Under the pieces are notes generated by a model. The model ran no database searches. It saw only the letters and a program-made list of their open reading frames with translations, and was not told where the DNA came from. A stretch of 64,000 nucleotides of DNA. Origin: Ficedula albicollis (taxonomy: Eukaryota; Chordata; Aves; Passeriformes; Muscicapidae). Shown in pieces: positions 54,339 to 64,000 of the stretch (positions are counted from its first letter, which is position 1; each line of letters starts with the position of its first letter). The stretch spans positions 77,943 through 141,942 of the forward strand of contig NW_004775942.1 of assembly GCF_000247815.1 (NCBI RefSeq), read 5' to 3'. The position numbers were made by a program, and so were the translations under genes.

Positions 54339-56500
54339 GAGCTGTGGGACAGCACCAGGATCATCTGGATGAGTCCCTGAGGACACAGAGGGGTAGAGCT
54401 GCTCTTTGCAGCCAGGCACCTCTTCCCCCTGTGCTCCTGTGCCACGTGGACACTGCTTCTCCAATTTCCTGGCTGAAGGGGAAGTGCCACAGCAGTGGTG
54501 GGTGCAGAGGAGCAGCCTTGTGACCATGACACATCTCATTACTCAGCTCCCAGGGAGGGGAGGGTAGGCTTGCAGGAGGATTTTAGCTCCATGGGAGCTG
54601 GACACCAGTGGAGAGCAGGGATTAGGAGCTGCAGACATGATCCCACTCTGGCTGCACGTATTCTCCACGGTGCTGACTAAAGTGTGGCAAAGGACGCAGC
54701 AGGAATCCTGCCCCCAGTGTGTGCTTTCCCGTGGCCTCCTCCCGGGCTTGTGAGCACCACAAGGCACCACAATGTCCCAGGGACCTGGCAGTGAATTCTC
54801 ATCCTCAGTGGACACACATATTCCTGCCTGAGGTTCCTCAGCTGCTGCAGGATCGATGCCAGGGGCATTTTTGAGGCTGTAGGTTGTGTCATTCCCACCA
54901 GGTGAAGGCGGTTCCTTTGTGCCTTTCCCTCATTTTCTTCAGTGGGATCTCTGACTGCTCCAAGCTGAGGTTTTGAGGGTGATGGAGGAGAGGAGGCAGT
55001 AGCAGAGTGCAAGCTGGTTTGTGCTGCCCCGTGTCTCAGCTGTGCTCCTGCCTCTTGCCCAAGAGCATTCCTGTAGGGAGCTGCTCCAAGGAGGAGTCTG
55101 CAGGGCTGGTGCCTTGTGGGATGGGAGGGAATTGGCTGTCCCTCGTGGCAATGTGAGGCTGCAGGGATACAACAAGGAGCAAGGAACACAACAATGCAAC
55201 AAGGAGCAAAGCTGCCTCCAAGCCCAGCTGAAATCACGGAATGCGAGACACGAGGCTGTGGCGTTACCTGCTGGAAAGTGTTCATCCTGAACCCTGGCTG
55301 AGCTTTGCTGCCAGGCAGGAAAAGCCCAGGCCAGGCTCTCACAGCTCCCTGCCTGTCAGGATTGCTGTCTCCAGCTTTTGGCTTCCAGCTCGGATGCTCT
55401 CCTGAGCAGACCTGCTGTCTCTGCCGAGGGTTTACCCAGCTGTTATCAGCAGATGCCCTTCCTTGGTGACTCATGCCCTGACCACATCCCCTCCTCCCAT
55501 TGCCCCCACCCACCACAACTGAGTCACTTGGCCCCCTGTCACAAGCCAGGAGCTCTTATTTGGTCACACATGGAGACGCTTGTGGCCCAGGCTGATGCAA
55601 GCTCTTCTCAAGTTCCTTTTCCCAAGCAGGCTCTGGAGTGGGAATTTGTTTGCGCGCTCCCTTAGTGCATTCCCCACAGGGACCAGTCCAGCCCAATGGC
55701 ACTGGAGGTCACCCAACATCCCAGCACTCCCCAGTCTTGGCTGGTTTGTGTTTAAGGTGTGACTTGTGAAGGTGGGAGCTGTGAAAACCCAGTGCTCAAA
55801 AACCTTTCCCATCTTCTGAGCACCCTTGTAGCAGGAAGCGACTTTCTGGTGTTACCCCATAAAAACAGCATTTTCAGCTGCTAAAGGAGAATTTAAAGGG
55901 GAATTTAATTTAATAAAGGGAATAATGACTTAATAAAGGGAATAATAATAATTTAATGAAGGGAATTTTAGCATGAGAGGAACATTGAAAATCAAGGGGC
56001 ACCCAATTTAGGCCTATCCCTGTCCCTCTCTACCCCATTAAATGTTGATGCAATTTCATCTTCCCAGTCTCTTTTTGAAGCCCTGTGGTGCAACTTCCAC
56101 CAAATAAAAACATCAACCTGTCTGCACAGCTATAAAACAAGGTGGTTTTTCATGTGGGTGTCACTGCCCTTGATTTGGGGAAAGAGGAGCTGCCAAAATC
56201 CAACCCCCCCAGCCCTTTTCCTTGGAGAAGGAGCGTGGTGTGTGTCCAATCCTGGGCTGGGAAAAGCTGGGTCAAACCTTGCTTCAGTCATCCTGAGCGA
56301 GCAGGCACAGCCACTGCCTCTCCTGAGGTCAGACCTGGGGAAGGAAGAAGATGGATATCGGGTTAGCCACGGCTGGAATGTGGCAATATCCCTGCACGCC
56401 CTCCCACATCTTGCAGGCAAGCTTGGAAAGCTGTCTCCTGTTCAGACAGGATTGCTGCTTGTCCCTCTGGCAGCTGCTGAGGTGGGCTGGCTGCCTGCCC
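54339..56500. other. Unannotated sequence with small AT-rich array
   Basis: 55880-55970 is a degenerate array of TTAATAAAGGGAATAAT-like units. Minus-strand 54677-55516 is open for 279 codons, the longest non-repeat frame in the window, but I recognise no domain and plus-strand frames overlap it. Confidence 0.4.
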
Positions 56501-56810
56501 TCGTCCCCTCCCTTGGGGTACAAAGCTTCCTGCAGGAGAGCTCTGGCAGGGCAGGAGCTGGAGCTCAGTTGCCCAAGCACCCTCCTCAGTGGCCCAGTCC
56601 TCGTCCCCTCCCTTGGGGTACAAAGCTTCCTGCAGGAGAGCTCTGGCAGGGCAGGAGCTGGAGCTCAGTTGCCCAAGCACCCTCCTCGGTGGCCCAAGCA
56701 CCCTCCTCAGTGGCCCAGTCCCTTGGGGTACAAAGCTTCCTGCAGGAGAGCTCTGGCAGGGCAGGAGCTGGAGCTCAGTTGCCCAAGCACCCTCCTCAGT
56801 GGCCCAGTCC
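56501..56810. repeat. Three-copy minisatellite, about 100-110 bp units
   Basis: CCTTGGGGTACAAAGCTTCC occurs at 56511, 56611 and 56721; each copy continues GGAGAGCTCTGGCAGGGCAG, GAGCTGGAGCTCAGTTGCCC, AAGCACCCTCCTCAG. The second copy has an extra GTGGCCCAAGCACCCTCCTC block. Frames stay open across it on both strands. Confidence 0.95.
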
Positions 56811-58214
56811 TGTGCTGGGTGTGCTGGCCCTGGATGGATGCTCTGTGCTGTCCCTGACTGATGCCAGGAGGAAATGCTCCTGGTGGAAACACCTTTCCAT
56901 TGGGACAGACAGGCTAATTACTATGCTGACATGCTCCGTTCACTGCCTCCCTTTTCCTCCTCCTTCTCCGTGTTTTTCTAGTCCACCCATAGCTGCATGT
57001 CCCCCTCCTTGCCCTGCTTGGATCTCCATTTTACCTTTCCAATGCATCCCAGAGGATTGTGAGTTCCTTTCCAGCCTGTGGGTTTGGCTGCTGCCTGGGC
57101 CTGGAAGGGCTTTGCAGATGTGTGTAAACACCTCCTCCTTGCTGCCAGAAACCACTGGACTGTCCCTCTTGCAGGAAAGGACAGGATAAATCCACTGTTT
57201 TGGTTTCCTGCTGGAGCAGCATGGTGCAGCATCCCTCCCAAAGGCAGCTGTTTGGCTCCAGGAGCTACACAAGATGACACAGGAGCGGGATTGTTCCAGA
57301 ATTTTTGGAGGCTGGATGGCAATGCAGTTGTGGTAAACCAATCATTGCTCAGAAATGTCCTTTTTTTTTCCTGGTGGGTTATTTTTTTCCCTCATTCTCC
57401 TCAGCTTCCCTTATAATTAGGTGCTGCAGGCTCCAAAGGCTCCAGGACTGCCTTTCCCAGGAGTGGGTGCTGGAATGGCCAGTGAGCTCAAGACCATCTC
57501 AGGGCTGCTGCAGGTTGCTGGAGGGATTTCTCCCCTTAGGAAATGAACTTGGATTCCCACCCCTGTTACCATCAGGGGACAACACTCAGAAGAGAATGCT
57601 GAGGGCCACAAAGTCACCTCAGCTCTGCAGAGCCCCAAGTGCCCTTGGTTTCAAAGCAGCTGAGTCACTTGTGAGTCATCCAAAGCCTGAAGCAGAGCAG
57701 GGTAATAAATCTCATTTTCTCTGTCCCCACCTGGTGCTGCAACACCTCCTGAGCTCCCTCCTCACCTTGCCTTCCCTGGAGAGAGGAATGCTCCACGTTG
57801 AGATGTCTCTGGGAAAGGGACACCCCAGCAGCACCAGGCTGGTGGCCCAGTGCTTCTCCACCTGGCTGGCACTCTAGGTGGGAAGAAGGGACAGGATGCA
57901 GGGGATTTGTCTGGGAATCCTGCATCCCTCACTCCTGCTGCTTGGTGCATGGCAGGAAGAAGGGATTTACAACCTGGTGCTGCATGGCTCAGTGAGAAGC
58001 AGAAATACAGGCTGGGTGGGGAATGGATGGAGAGCAGCCCTGAGGAGAAGGACTTGTTGAGAAGCTCAGCAGGACCCAGCCATGTGCATTTGCAGCCCAG
58101 AAAATCCCCATGTGCTGGGGTTTTTCCTGATCCCACAGCGTGGGCAGCAGGGAAAGGGGGAATTCTACCCCTCTGGCCTGCTCCCTCTGGTCTGCTCAGG
58201 TGAGACCCCCACCT
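56811..58214. other. Unannotated sequence
   Basis: No gene recognised; overlapping open frames on both strands without motifs. Confidence 0.45.
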
Positions 58215-58680
58215 GCAGAGCTGTGCCCAGCCCTGGGGCCAGAGCACAAGGATGCGTGGAGCTGCTGCAGCCAGTGCAGAGGAGGCACGGAGATGCTGCA
58301 GGGCTGGAGCCCCTCTGCTCTGGAGCCAGGCTGGCAGAGCTGGGGCTGCTCAGCTGCACCAGAGAAGGCTCCAGGGAGAGCTGAGAGCCCCTGGCAGGGC
58401 CTGCCCCCCCCCCCCCCATGGAGGGACAGGACACAGGGAATGGCTCCCACTGCCAGAGGGCAGGGATGGATGGGATATTGGGAAGGAATTGTTCCCTGGG
58501 AGGGTGGGCAGGCCCTGGCACAGGGTGCCCAGAGCAGCTGTGGCTGCCCCTGGATCCCTGGCAGTGTCCCAGGGCAGGCTGGACACTGGGGCTGGGAGCA
58601 GCCTGGGACAGTGGAAGGTGTCCCTGCCCATGGCAGGGGTGGCACTGAATGAGCTTTAGGCTTCTTTCCAATGTCATTCT
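58215..58680 (+). mobile_element. CR1 LINE 3' region with short C14 patch
   Basis: Long plus-strand tail: GGAGCCCCTCTGCTCTGGAG.. region, GAAGGCTCCAGGGAGAGCTG, GGACAGGACACAGGGAATGG, GGGAAGGAATTGTTCCCTGG, GGACACTGGGGCTGGGAGCA, ending TTCCAATGTCATTCTATGAA. At about 58405-58418 the expected CR1 segment AAGAGAGCTGGAGAGG... is missing and a run of about 14 C stands there instead. Confidence 0.95.
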
Positions 58681-59832
58681 ATGAATTTAGGGGATCAAAA
58701 CTTTTGCTTGCAGGGCAAACTGGGGGGATTTTGGAACAGGGAAGTTGCAACCGCTCTGCGTCACAACACAAAAGTTCTCTGCAGAAGAGGAAGCTGGTGG
58801 GAAGAGCCCTGCCTGGTGCTCTGCAGAGCAGCTGGCTGAGCTCTGGGTTTGGCTGGAGCAGCTGGCCACCCTTAGAGTCTCTCCTCACCCAGGAGTCCCT
58901 TGGGATCCAGCAGTGGGATCAAAACACACTCAGGTGGTTTCCTTCAGCTGCACTGGCCAGGCTTGCGTTGCTTCCCAGATCAGGCCACTGAATTCACCAA
59001 GGTTCAGAAATTGCTCTGAACTCTAACTTCTGCCTGGGTTAGCAGCAAACCATGATTTACTCTTTGCCTCGATATTTTGAAAGGAAGGAAGGCAGTTCTT
59101 TGGGGAAGTGTGCTGTGAATGATAATGGTCCTTCAGGAGGACCAGAAGTTCAGGGGGATGGCATGAGAGCAGATCTTTTGCAGGCTTTGCCCTGGAGTAT
59201 CAAGGGCTGGCTGTGCCTGGTGCTGATTTTCCAGGCTGGAAATAGCAGGGCTGGGCTGTGGGAAACAGGGTGGTTCATGTACAGCCCGAGAGCATCACCA
59301 CACCTGAGCCAAAGGAGCCAAAGGTGCTGGCTCTGGATTCATGAAACTCCATTCCTTTTCTTGTCTGCAAACCAGGAGCTGTTCTTAGAGCCAAGTTTTC
59401 CCAACTCCCTTTGCCCTTCAGCATCTTTTCCTGCCCGTTCTGTTACTCTGGTGATCTCAAAGGCTGGAGAGGCTCCAATCCCTCCTGCAGCTGCAGGTGA
59501 GTGAAAGGTGGGCTCTGCAGCAGGGGAATCCCTGTTCAACCACACCCAGGCAGCGCTGTGTGTGTGGGACTCCTCAGGGAGCCACAAAGAAATGCTCCCT
59601 CCAGGCTGGGCCACAGATCTCATCCTGCACAGCAGCATCAGGAAAAGGTTGGGAGTCCAGCAGCAAAATCTTTGGTCTTGGTGCAGCTTTCCAGCAGCCT
59701 GCAGCTTTAGAAGAAGGGGTGGGAAATGCCCCAGTGCTGGGGATTTCCTTTGGCTGCCTGCAGAGGACCTTCCTCAGAGCTGGGAGCCTTGAGCCACAGC
59801 CACGGAACACCATCACTGCTGGCCTGGGGCTC
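58681..59832. other. Unannotated sequence
   Basis: Nothing recognised. Confidence 0.45.
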
Positions 59833-60080
59833 TTCCTGGACCAGGGCAGGGGGATTGCAGCTGCACCGGTTGGTGTCGCTGGGATGGTGACATCTCCTTC
59901 CTGGACCAGGGCAGGGGGATTGCAGCTGGGATGGTGACATCTCCTGGGGGCATTTCTCTGGGGTAGAGACATTGCCTGAGGACACTTCTGTCCTCAGAAA
60001 TGGGATAATGACATTTGCTGGAGTGTTTCTGCAGGACTGGGATGGTGGCATTCATTTCTGTGGCACTGGGATGTTATCCC
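59833..60080. repeat. Degenerate GGGATGGTGACAT minisatellite
   Basis: TTCCTGGACCAGGGCAGGGG starts at 59833 and 59898 (period 65). GGGATGGTGACATCT-like units recur at about 59881, 59929, 60002 (GGGATAATGACATTT), 60040 and 60068. Confidence 0.85.
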
Positions 60081-60714
60081 AGTGGATGCATCTGCAGAGG
60101 GTGTCTCCAGGGATACTGTCAGGACTTTTAGTGAGATACCAGAATCCCCCAGTTCCCCTTGGAGCTGGGGGTTCTTGCCAAGGCCTTGTGGAGCAGAATG
60201 GGATGCCCAGCCCTGCCTTTGTCCCAGCACCAGGATTTGGTGCAGGGGTTGCTGCTTGCCAGCTTGAGGCATCCCTGGCTCTCCCAGGGCTCTGGGACAA
60301 AGCTCCCTTTCACCTTGGAGCATCCGGAAAACATAATGGGGCAGCAATTACTGCTGCAAGCTTGGGCCTGGTGGATGGGTGGCGAGGAGCCAGTGATTGT
60401 TAATCAGGCATTTTGCTGCTGGGATTTTGCTGCTGTGCAGGAATTTGTTTGCACCAGGGGGGGCTTTGTGTCTGGCTGAGCCCCTGGGAGCCCTGGCCCG
60501 GGAATGTGAGGGGCAGGAGCGAGCCAGAATCCAACCAAAACCTCCTGCTGACCTGATCCCATGTGGATTTTGGGTCAGGATGAGCTGTTCCCTGAGACAG
60601 GGAGGAGGGGACAGCAGGCTGCTTCCCTCATGGAGGGATGGGTTTATGCATTCCTGCCTTTTCCAAATGGTGCCTCAGGCTGCTGGTCTCTCGTCCCCAG
60701 ATCCTTTTGCTCCA
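60081..60714. other. Unannotated sequence
   Basis: Nothing recognised. Confidence 0.5.
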
Positions 60715-60890
60715 CCATAGTTTGGGTTGGAAAGGACCTTAAAGCTCATCATGTTTCACCCCCTTCCATGACCAGGGACACCTCTCACCAGACCAGGTTC
60801 CTCCAAGCTGCTTCCAACTGGGCCTTGGGCACTTGCAGGGATGGGCCAGCTTCTTTGGAAAACCTTTTCCAGGGCCTCCCTGTTGTGAGG
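60715..60890 (-). mobile_element. CR1 LINE 3' tail, degraded
   Basis: TAGTTTGGGTTGGAAAGGAC, CTTAAAGCTCATCATGTTTC, GACCAGGGACACCTCTCACC, TGGGCACTTGCAGGGATGGG. Confidence 0.88.
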
Positions 60891-60930
60891 ATACTGCTGG
60901 GAACCGAGAAAGCAGCCTTTCTTAGGCTGC

Positions 60931-61052
60931 TCAAAGACAAGAAATTAAAGCAATGATCAAACGCCTGCTGGAGATGTGATGTTTGCAGAAGTCAAAGACA
61001 AGAAATTAAAGCAATGATCAAACGCCTGCTGGAGATGTGATGCTTGCAGAAG
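60931..61052. repeat. Two-copy 61-bp tandem duplication
   Basis: TCAAAGACAAGAAATTAAAG starts at 60931 and 60992; the units differ at about one base (GATGTTTGC against GATGCTTGC). Confidence 0.95.
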
Positions 61053-62069
61053 GCATGTTTTCAAAGAGGTGCTGCCTTCTTGGACCAACGAGCCTTTCCT
61101 ATTTTGTGTTGCACGAACTATCCTGTGTAAGTGTAGTGCTTCTTTAGGTAAAGCTCTCCTCTTTCTGCTTCTCCATCGCATGAAGAATTTTGTTGCGCTA
61201 CCCTTTCCACCGCTCCTACAGCCAAAATGCAACACCTCCCCACCTCAAGGACATGCAGAGGCCATGGAGGGGAAGCTGGGCGCTGAGGCCAGTTGGAGGA
61301 AGGTCTAGTTGTGCTCCAAAGTGCTGCCCAGGCCGTGCCATCCCAGCTTGTTCTGCAGTGCAGACCGGAGCTATTCCACGGGATAATCAGGGAGGGCTGT
61401 TTGGTGCTCCCCAGCAGATCCTGAAGGAGATTCCTGCTCCTGGGATGGTGTGAGAGGGGGTCAGGGCAGGGATCTGACCGCCCCCAGCATCCCCCCTCAG
61501 CAGAGCCTTGTCTTGTCCTGCTCAGGTGCAAAATAAGAGGAGGCTTGGAGCTTAGATTTCCACTGCCACCTCCTGCCTCTGTGGGATAAAAGCTGAACTC
61601 CTGCCCTTCCCCTCCCCACCAGACCGCTCCAGCTGGGAAAAACAGGAGGGCAGAGGGCAGAAGTGAAAACAGGAGATGGGGCAGGGTGGGAAAGCACTGC
61701 AGCGTGGAAGAGCAGGGACAGGAGGGTCCAGGCACTCAGCACTGCAGCCTGCTCAGGAAATGGGCTTTTGGTTAGGCAGTTCTACACAGCTCTAATTAAA
61801 TTATGGGATTAGAGCCATCTCGTTCCTCACTCATCTGCTGCCAAGTGCTCGTTCCAAGGGAGTGCCCTCCATGAAAGGGAAATCTGCACATGGAGCCACT
61901 GCACTGCAGATGGGCTGTCTGGAGCGTGCCATTCCCCCTGGCCTCCTCTGATCCCTGCCTGCAGGCCTGGCAGGAAGATTCTGGGATGGATAATCCCCCA
62001 CTGGCCCACTCTGGGCAAGCCCTTCAAAGGGGCAGTTGCTGCAGAGTGTAAAATTTACAGGATTTTCCA
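61053..62069. other. Unannotated sequence
   Basis: Minus-strand 61118-61735 is open for 205 codons, with no recognised domain. Nothing else. Confidence 0.45.
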
Positions 62070-62145
62070 AGATCACAGAATCATCTCTGAGGTTGGAAGA
62101 GCCCTCTAAGCTCAAGTGCAAGCACTAAACCGTGTCCCCAAGATG
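62070..62145 (-). mobile_element. CR1 tail remnant
   Basis: GATCACAGAATCATCTCTGA, GGTTGGAAGAGCCCTCTAAG, CACTAAACCGTGTCCCCAAG. Confidence 0.7.
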
Positions 62146-62597
62146 CCCTGTAAATATCACGAGGTCTGCAAGCCATAGAAAGGGAGGAGAAAGTGCTTGG
62201 GAGTCCCTGAGCAGCAGGGCAGGGAACAAGACTTTACCCTCTAGGAAGCGCAGCCAACCTTAAAAAAATATATATCCCAGCAGCAGAAGAAACTGCAAGG
62301 TGCACAATTTCCATTTGCTATTTGTTGGCAGATGATATAAATTTCCCATCCCGTGGCAGACCTGGGCTGTACCAGGTGGATTAGAGAGAGATTTAGGTGG
62401 TTTCTCAGCTTACATTTTGGCACTGGTTTTCCTTCTGTTGCTTCACAGAGAAGTTTCCAGGAAGATCTGGAGTTAAGGGAAGGGTTTCTGTCCTTCCACC
62501 ACGATCCTGTGAGTTATCACCACGCTTTGGGGAGCTGGATAACCTGGTTTGGTGAAAAAAGCCCCTCTGGTGTGGCCCATGTGCAGAAAAACACCAC
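62146..62597. other. Unannotated sequence
   Basis: Nothing recognised. Confidence 0.5.
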
Positions 62598-62900
62598 AGG
62601 AGAGCTGGAGAGGGACTGGGGACAAGGGGGGGAGGGACAGGACACAGGGAATGGCTCCCACTGCCAGAGGGCAGGGATGGATGGGATATTGGGAAGGAAT
62701 TGTTCCCTGGGAGGGTGGGCAGGCCCTGGCACAGGGTGCCCAGAGCAGCTGTGGCTGCCCCTGGATCCCTGGCAGTGTCCCAGGCCAGGCTGGACACTGG
62801 GGCTGGGAGCAGCCTGGGACAGTGGAAGGTGTCCCTGCCCATGGCAGGGGTGGGATGGGATGGGCTTTAAGGTCCCTTCCCACCCAAACCATTCTCTAAC
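62598..62900 (+). mobile_element. CR1 LINE 3' tail, well preserved
   Basis: GAGAGCTGGAGAGGGACTGG, GGACAGGACACAGGGAATGG, CCAGGCTGGACACTGGGGCT, CAGTGGAAGGTGTCCCTGCC, CCCTTCCCACCCAAACCATT. It shows the plus-strand CR1 without the C substitution found at 40395 and 58405. Confidence 0.95.
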
Positions 62901-64000
62901 CCCATGAACACAGGTCTTTGAAACATTCCTGCTCTTTTATCTGCCAATTCCCACTTCCCAGTCACTGGAGCAGATGAAACTCAGATTCCCCATTGCTTGC
63001 TGCTCAGTGTGAAAGCCCATAAAGGTTTTCCTGGTAGTGCTGCTGCCATAGGATCCATGGCATGGGTTTAACCTCAGCTCTCTCCCCCATTCAGTCACTT
63101 TGCTGCATAATTACTCTTGGAGAAGCTATTTTTCCCCATTTTCTGCTTTCCTGGCTGCAGGCATAGGATGTCTTAGTTTTAATTTACTCCTGGACAAGCT
63201 CTCAATGCCTCCTGCTTGTGCAGAGTTAAAGGAATCCTCGAGAAGCAGCATCTTCCTACAAATCCAGTTTCTCCCTGGAGGTGGTTAAACAGAAGCTGGA
63301 CACAGCAGCTGGATCTGGCTGGCCCTACCTTTGAGCAAGGGCTTGGAGCAGTGGCCTCCAGGGGTCATTTCACATGGAATTACTCTGGTCTGGTGATCCC
63401 AGTCTCCTGCAGAGCCACAGTGGTCCCTTTTCTCCCTCCTCCCCTGCTCTGTTGGTCCTCAGCAAACCCATGGCATGGGAAAGGGCATCCTGACCCCTGC
63501 CCAGATCCCCCCAGCCAGAGGGGAGCCTTAAAGCTTTGGAGCCAGGACCAAATATTTACCTTCCCCAGGGTTTCTCTTGGGGAATTCAGGTAGCAGAGCC
63601 GAAAGGGGAATGGTGAGGGGAGCTGTTTGCTTTCCAAACCGGACCAGCAAGTGCCTATGGAATTACCTGGATGCCAGAGAATGTTCAGCCATAAATCTTA
63701 TTAACAGCGCTCTGCAGCAACGCAGATGTGAGGGAAGGGAAAGAAAAGGAGACAAATGAGGAGGGGGACGGGCCTGGAATGATAAAGAAAGAAAGAAAGA
63801 AAGAAAGGGGCAAAGCCTGGCTTGCAGCCGGAGGTTTTTATGGGAAGGGCTTCAGCTCTGTGAGGAAATCAGCTGGAACAGGTCTGGCAGGATAGAGAGC
63901 TCTTCTTGCAGAATACCAATGATTTGCATCCGAAATAAAGCGGCTCAGGAGCAGCTATTTCAGGAGCTCTCCCTGTGCTAGGGCAGGAGAGAGGAGGTGG
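62901..64000. other. Unannotated sequence with (AAAG)n
   Basis: (AAAG)n microsatellite at 63785-63807. Short open frames only; no gene recognised up to the window end. Confidence 0.5.

Noticed and set aside
54677..55516. 279-codon minus-strand open frame
   Set aside because: Low-complexity composition, no recognisable domain, overlapped by open plus-strand frames in stop-poor GC-rich DNA.

Overview
The window looks like non-coding DNA from a bird, most likely a songbird (passerine). The evidence is about 30 5'-truncated CR1 LINE tails (the usual avian non-LTR family, ending near ATTCTATGATT instead of poly-A), two solo LTRs of a type I associate with passerine ERVL-like elements (TGTCTTGGTTTG...CCTAAGACA, 5-bp target duplications), and a second, unrelated family of retroviral LTRs. 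I find no protein-coding gene, exon chain, rRNA or tRNA that I can defend. The long open frames are translations of homopolymers, minisatellites or CR1 tails. The window is either intergenic or inside a large intron.

Layout. 1-3037: a tandem duplication of a ~1.57 kb unit. 3038-7169: unique sequence with a long poly-T tract and a 147-bp tandem duplication. 7170-9826: solo LTR with a perfect 5-bp target duplication, interrupted by 2087 C. 9827-17890: unique sequence, CR1 tails, a CpG-bearing candidate conserved element (15500-15770). 17891-19333: TGTGACACTGGC minisatellite broken by two poly-C runs. 19334-24276: CR1, a second solo LTR with 803 C, unique sequence. 24277-26945: poly-C/poly-A/(GA)n, CR1 tails, a 260-bp tandem duplication. 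26946-37449: unique sequence and CR1; candidate conserved block at 35990-36600. 37450-43336: poly-C runs, CR1, candidate MEF2-site element near 42040-42090. 43340-43762 and 49801-50746: two loci of one minus-strand retroviral LTR family, the second with leader, primer-binding-like site and internal duplication, next to a CpG-dense block. 46923-48374: T27-G-C584, a candidate conserved block and an RFX X-box. 50747-64000: mostly unique, with several short tandem duplications, a CTCF-like core and CR1 tails.

The most striking property is nine poly-C tracts of 87 to 2087 bases (about 5.9 kb, 9 % of the window), all C on this strand; the longest G run I saw is about 9. Where the interrupted repeat can be compared with an intact copy, the tract stands in for a repeat segment of a different length (about 110, about 223, at least 60 and at least 253 bases), and it is C on this strand whether the interrupted CR1 lies on + or -. 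Together with an unusual number of near-identical adjacent tandem duplications, this points more to an assembly or consensus problem than to biology, but it should be tested. Nothing here forms a recognisable multi-gene system; the credible biological leads are a few motif-dense, repeat-free blocks that may be cis-regulatory elements.
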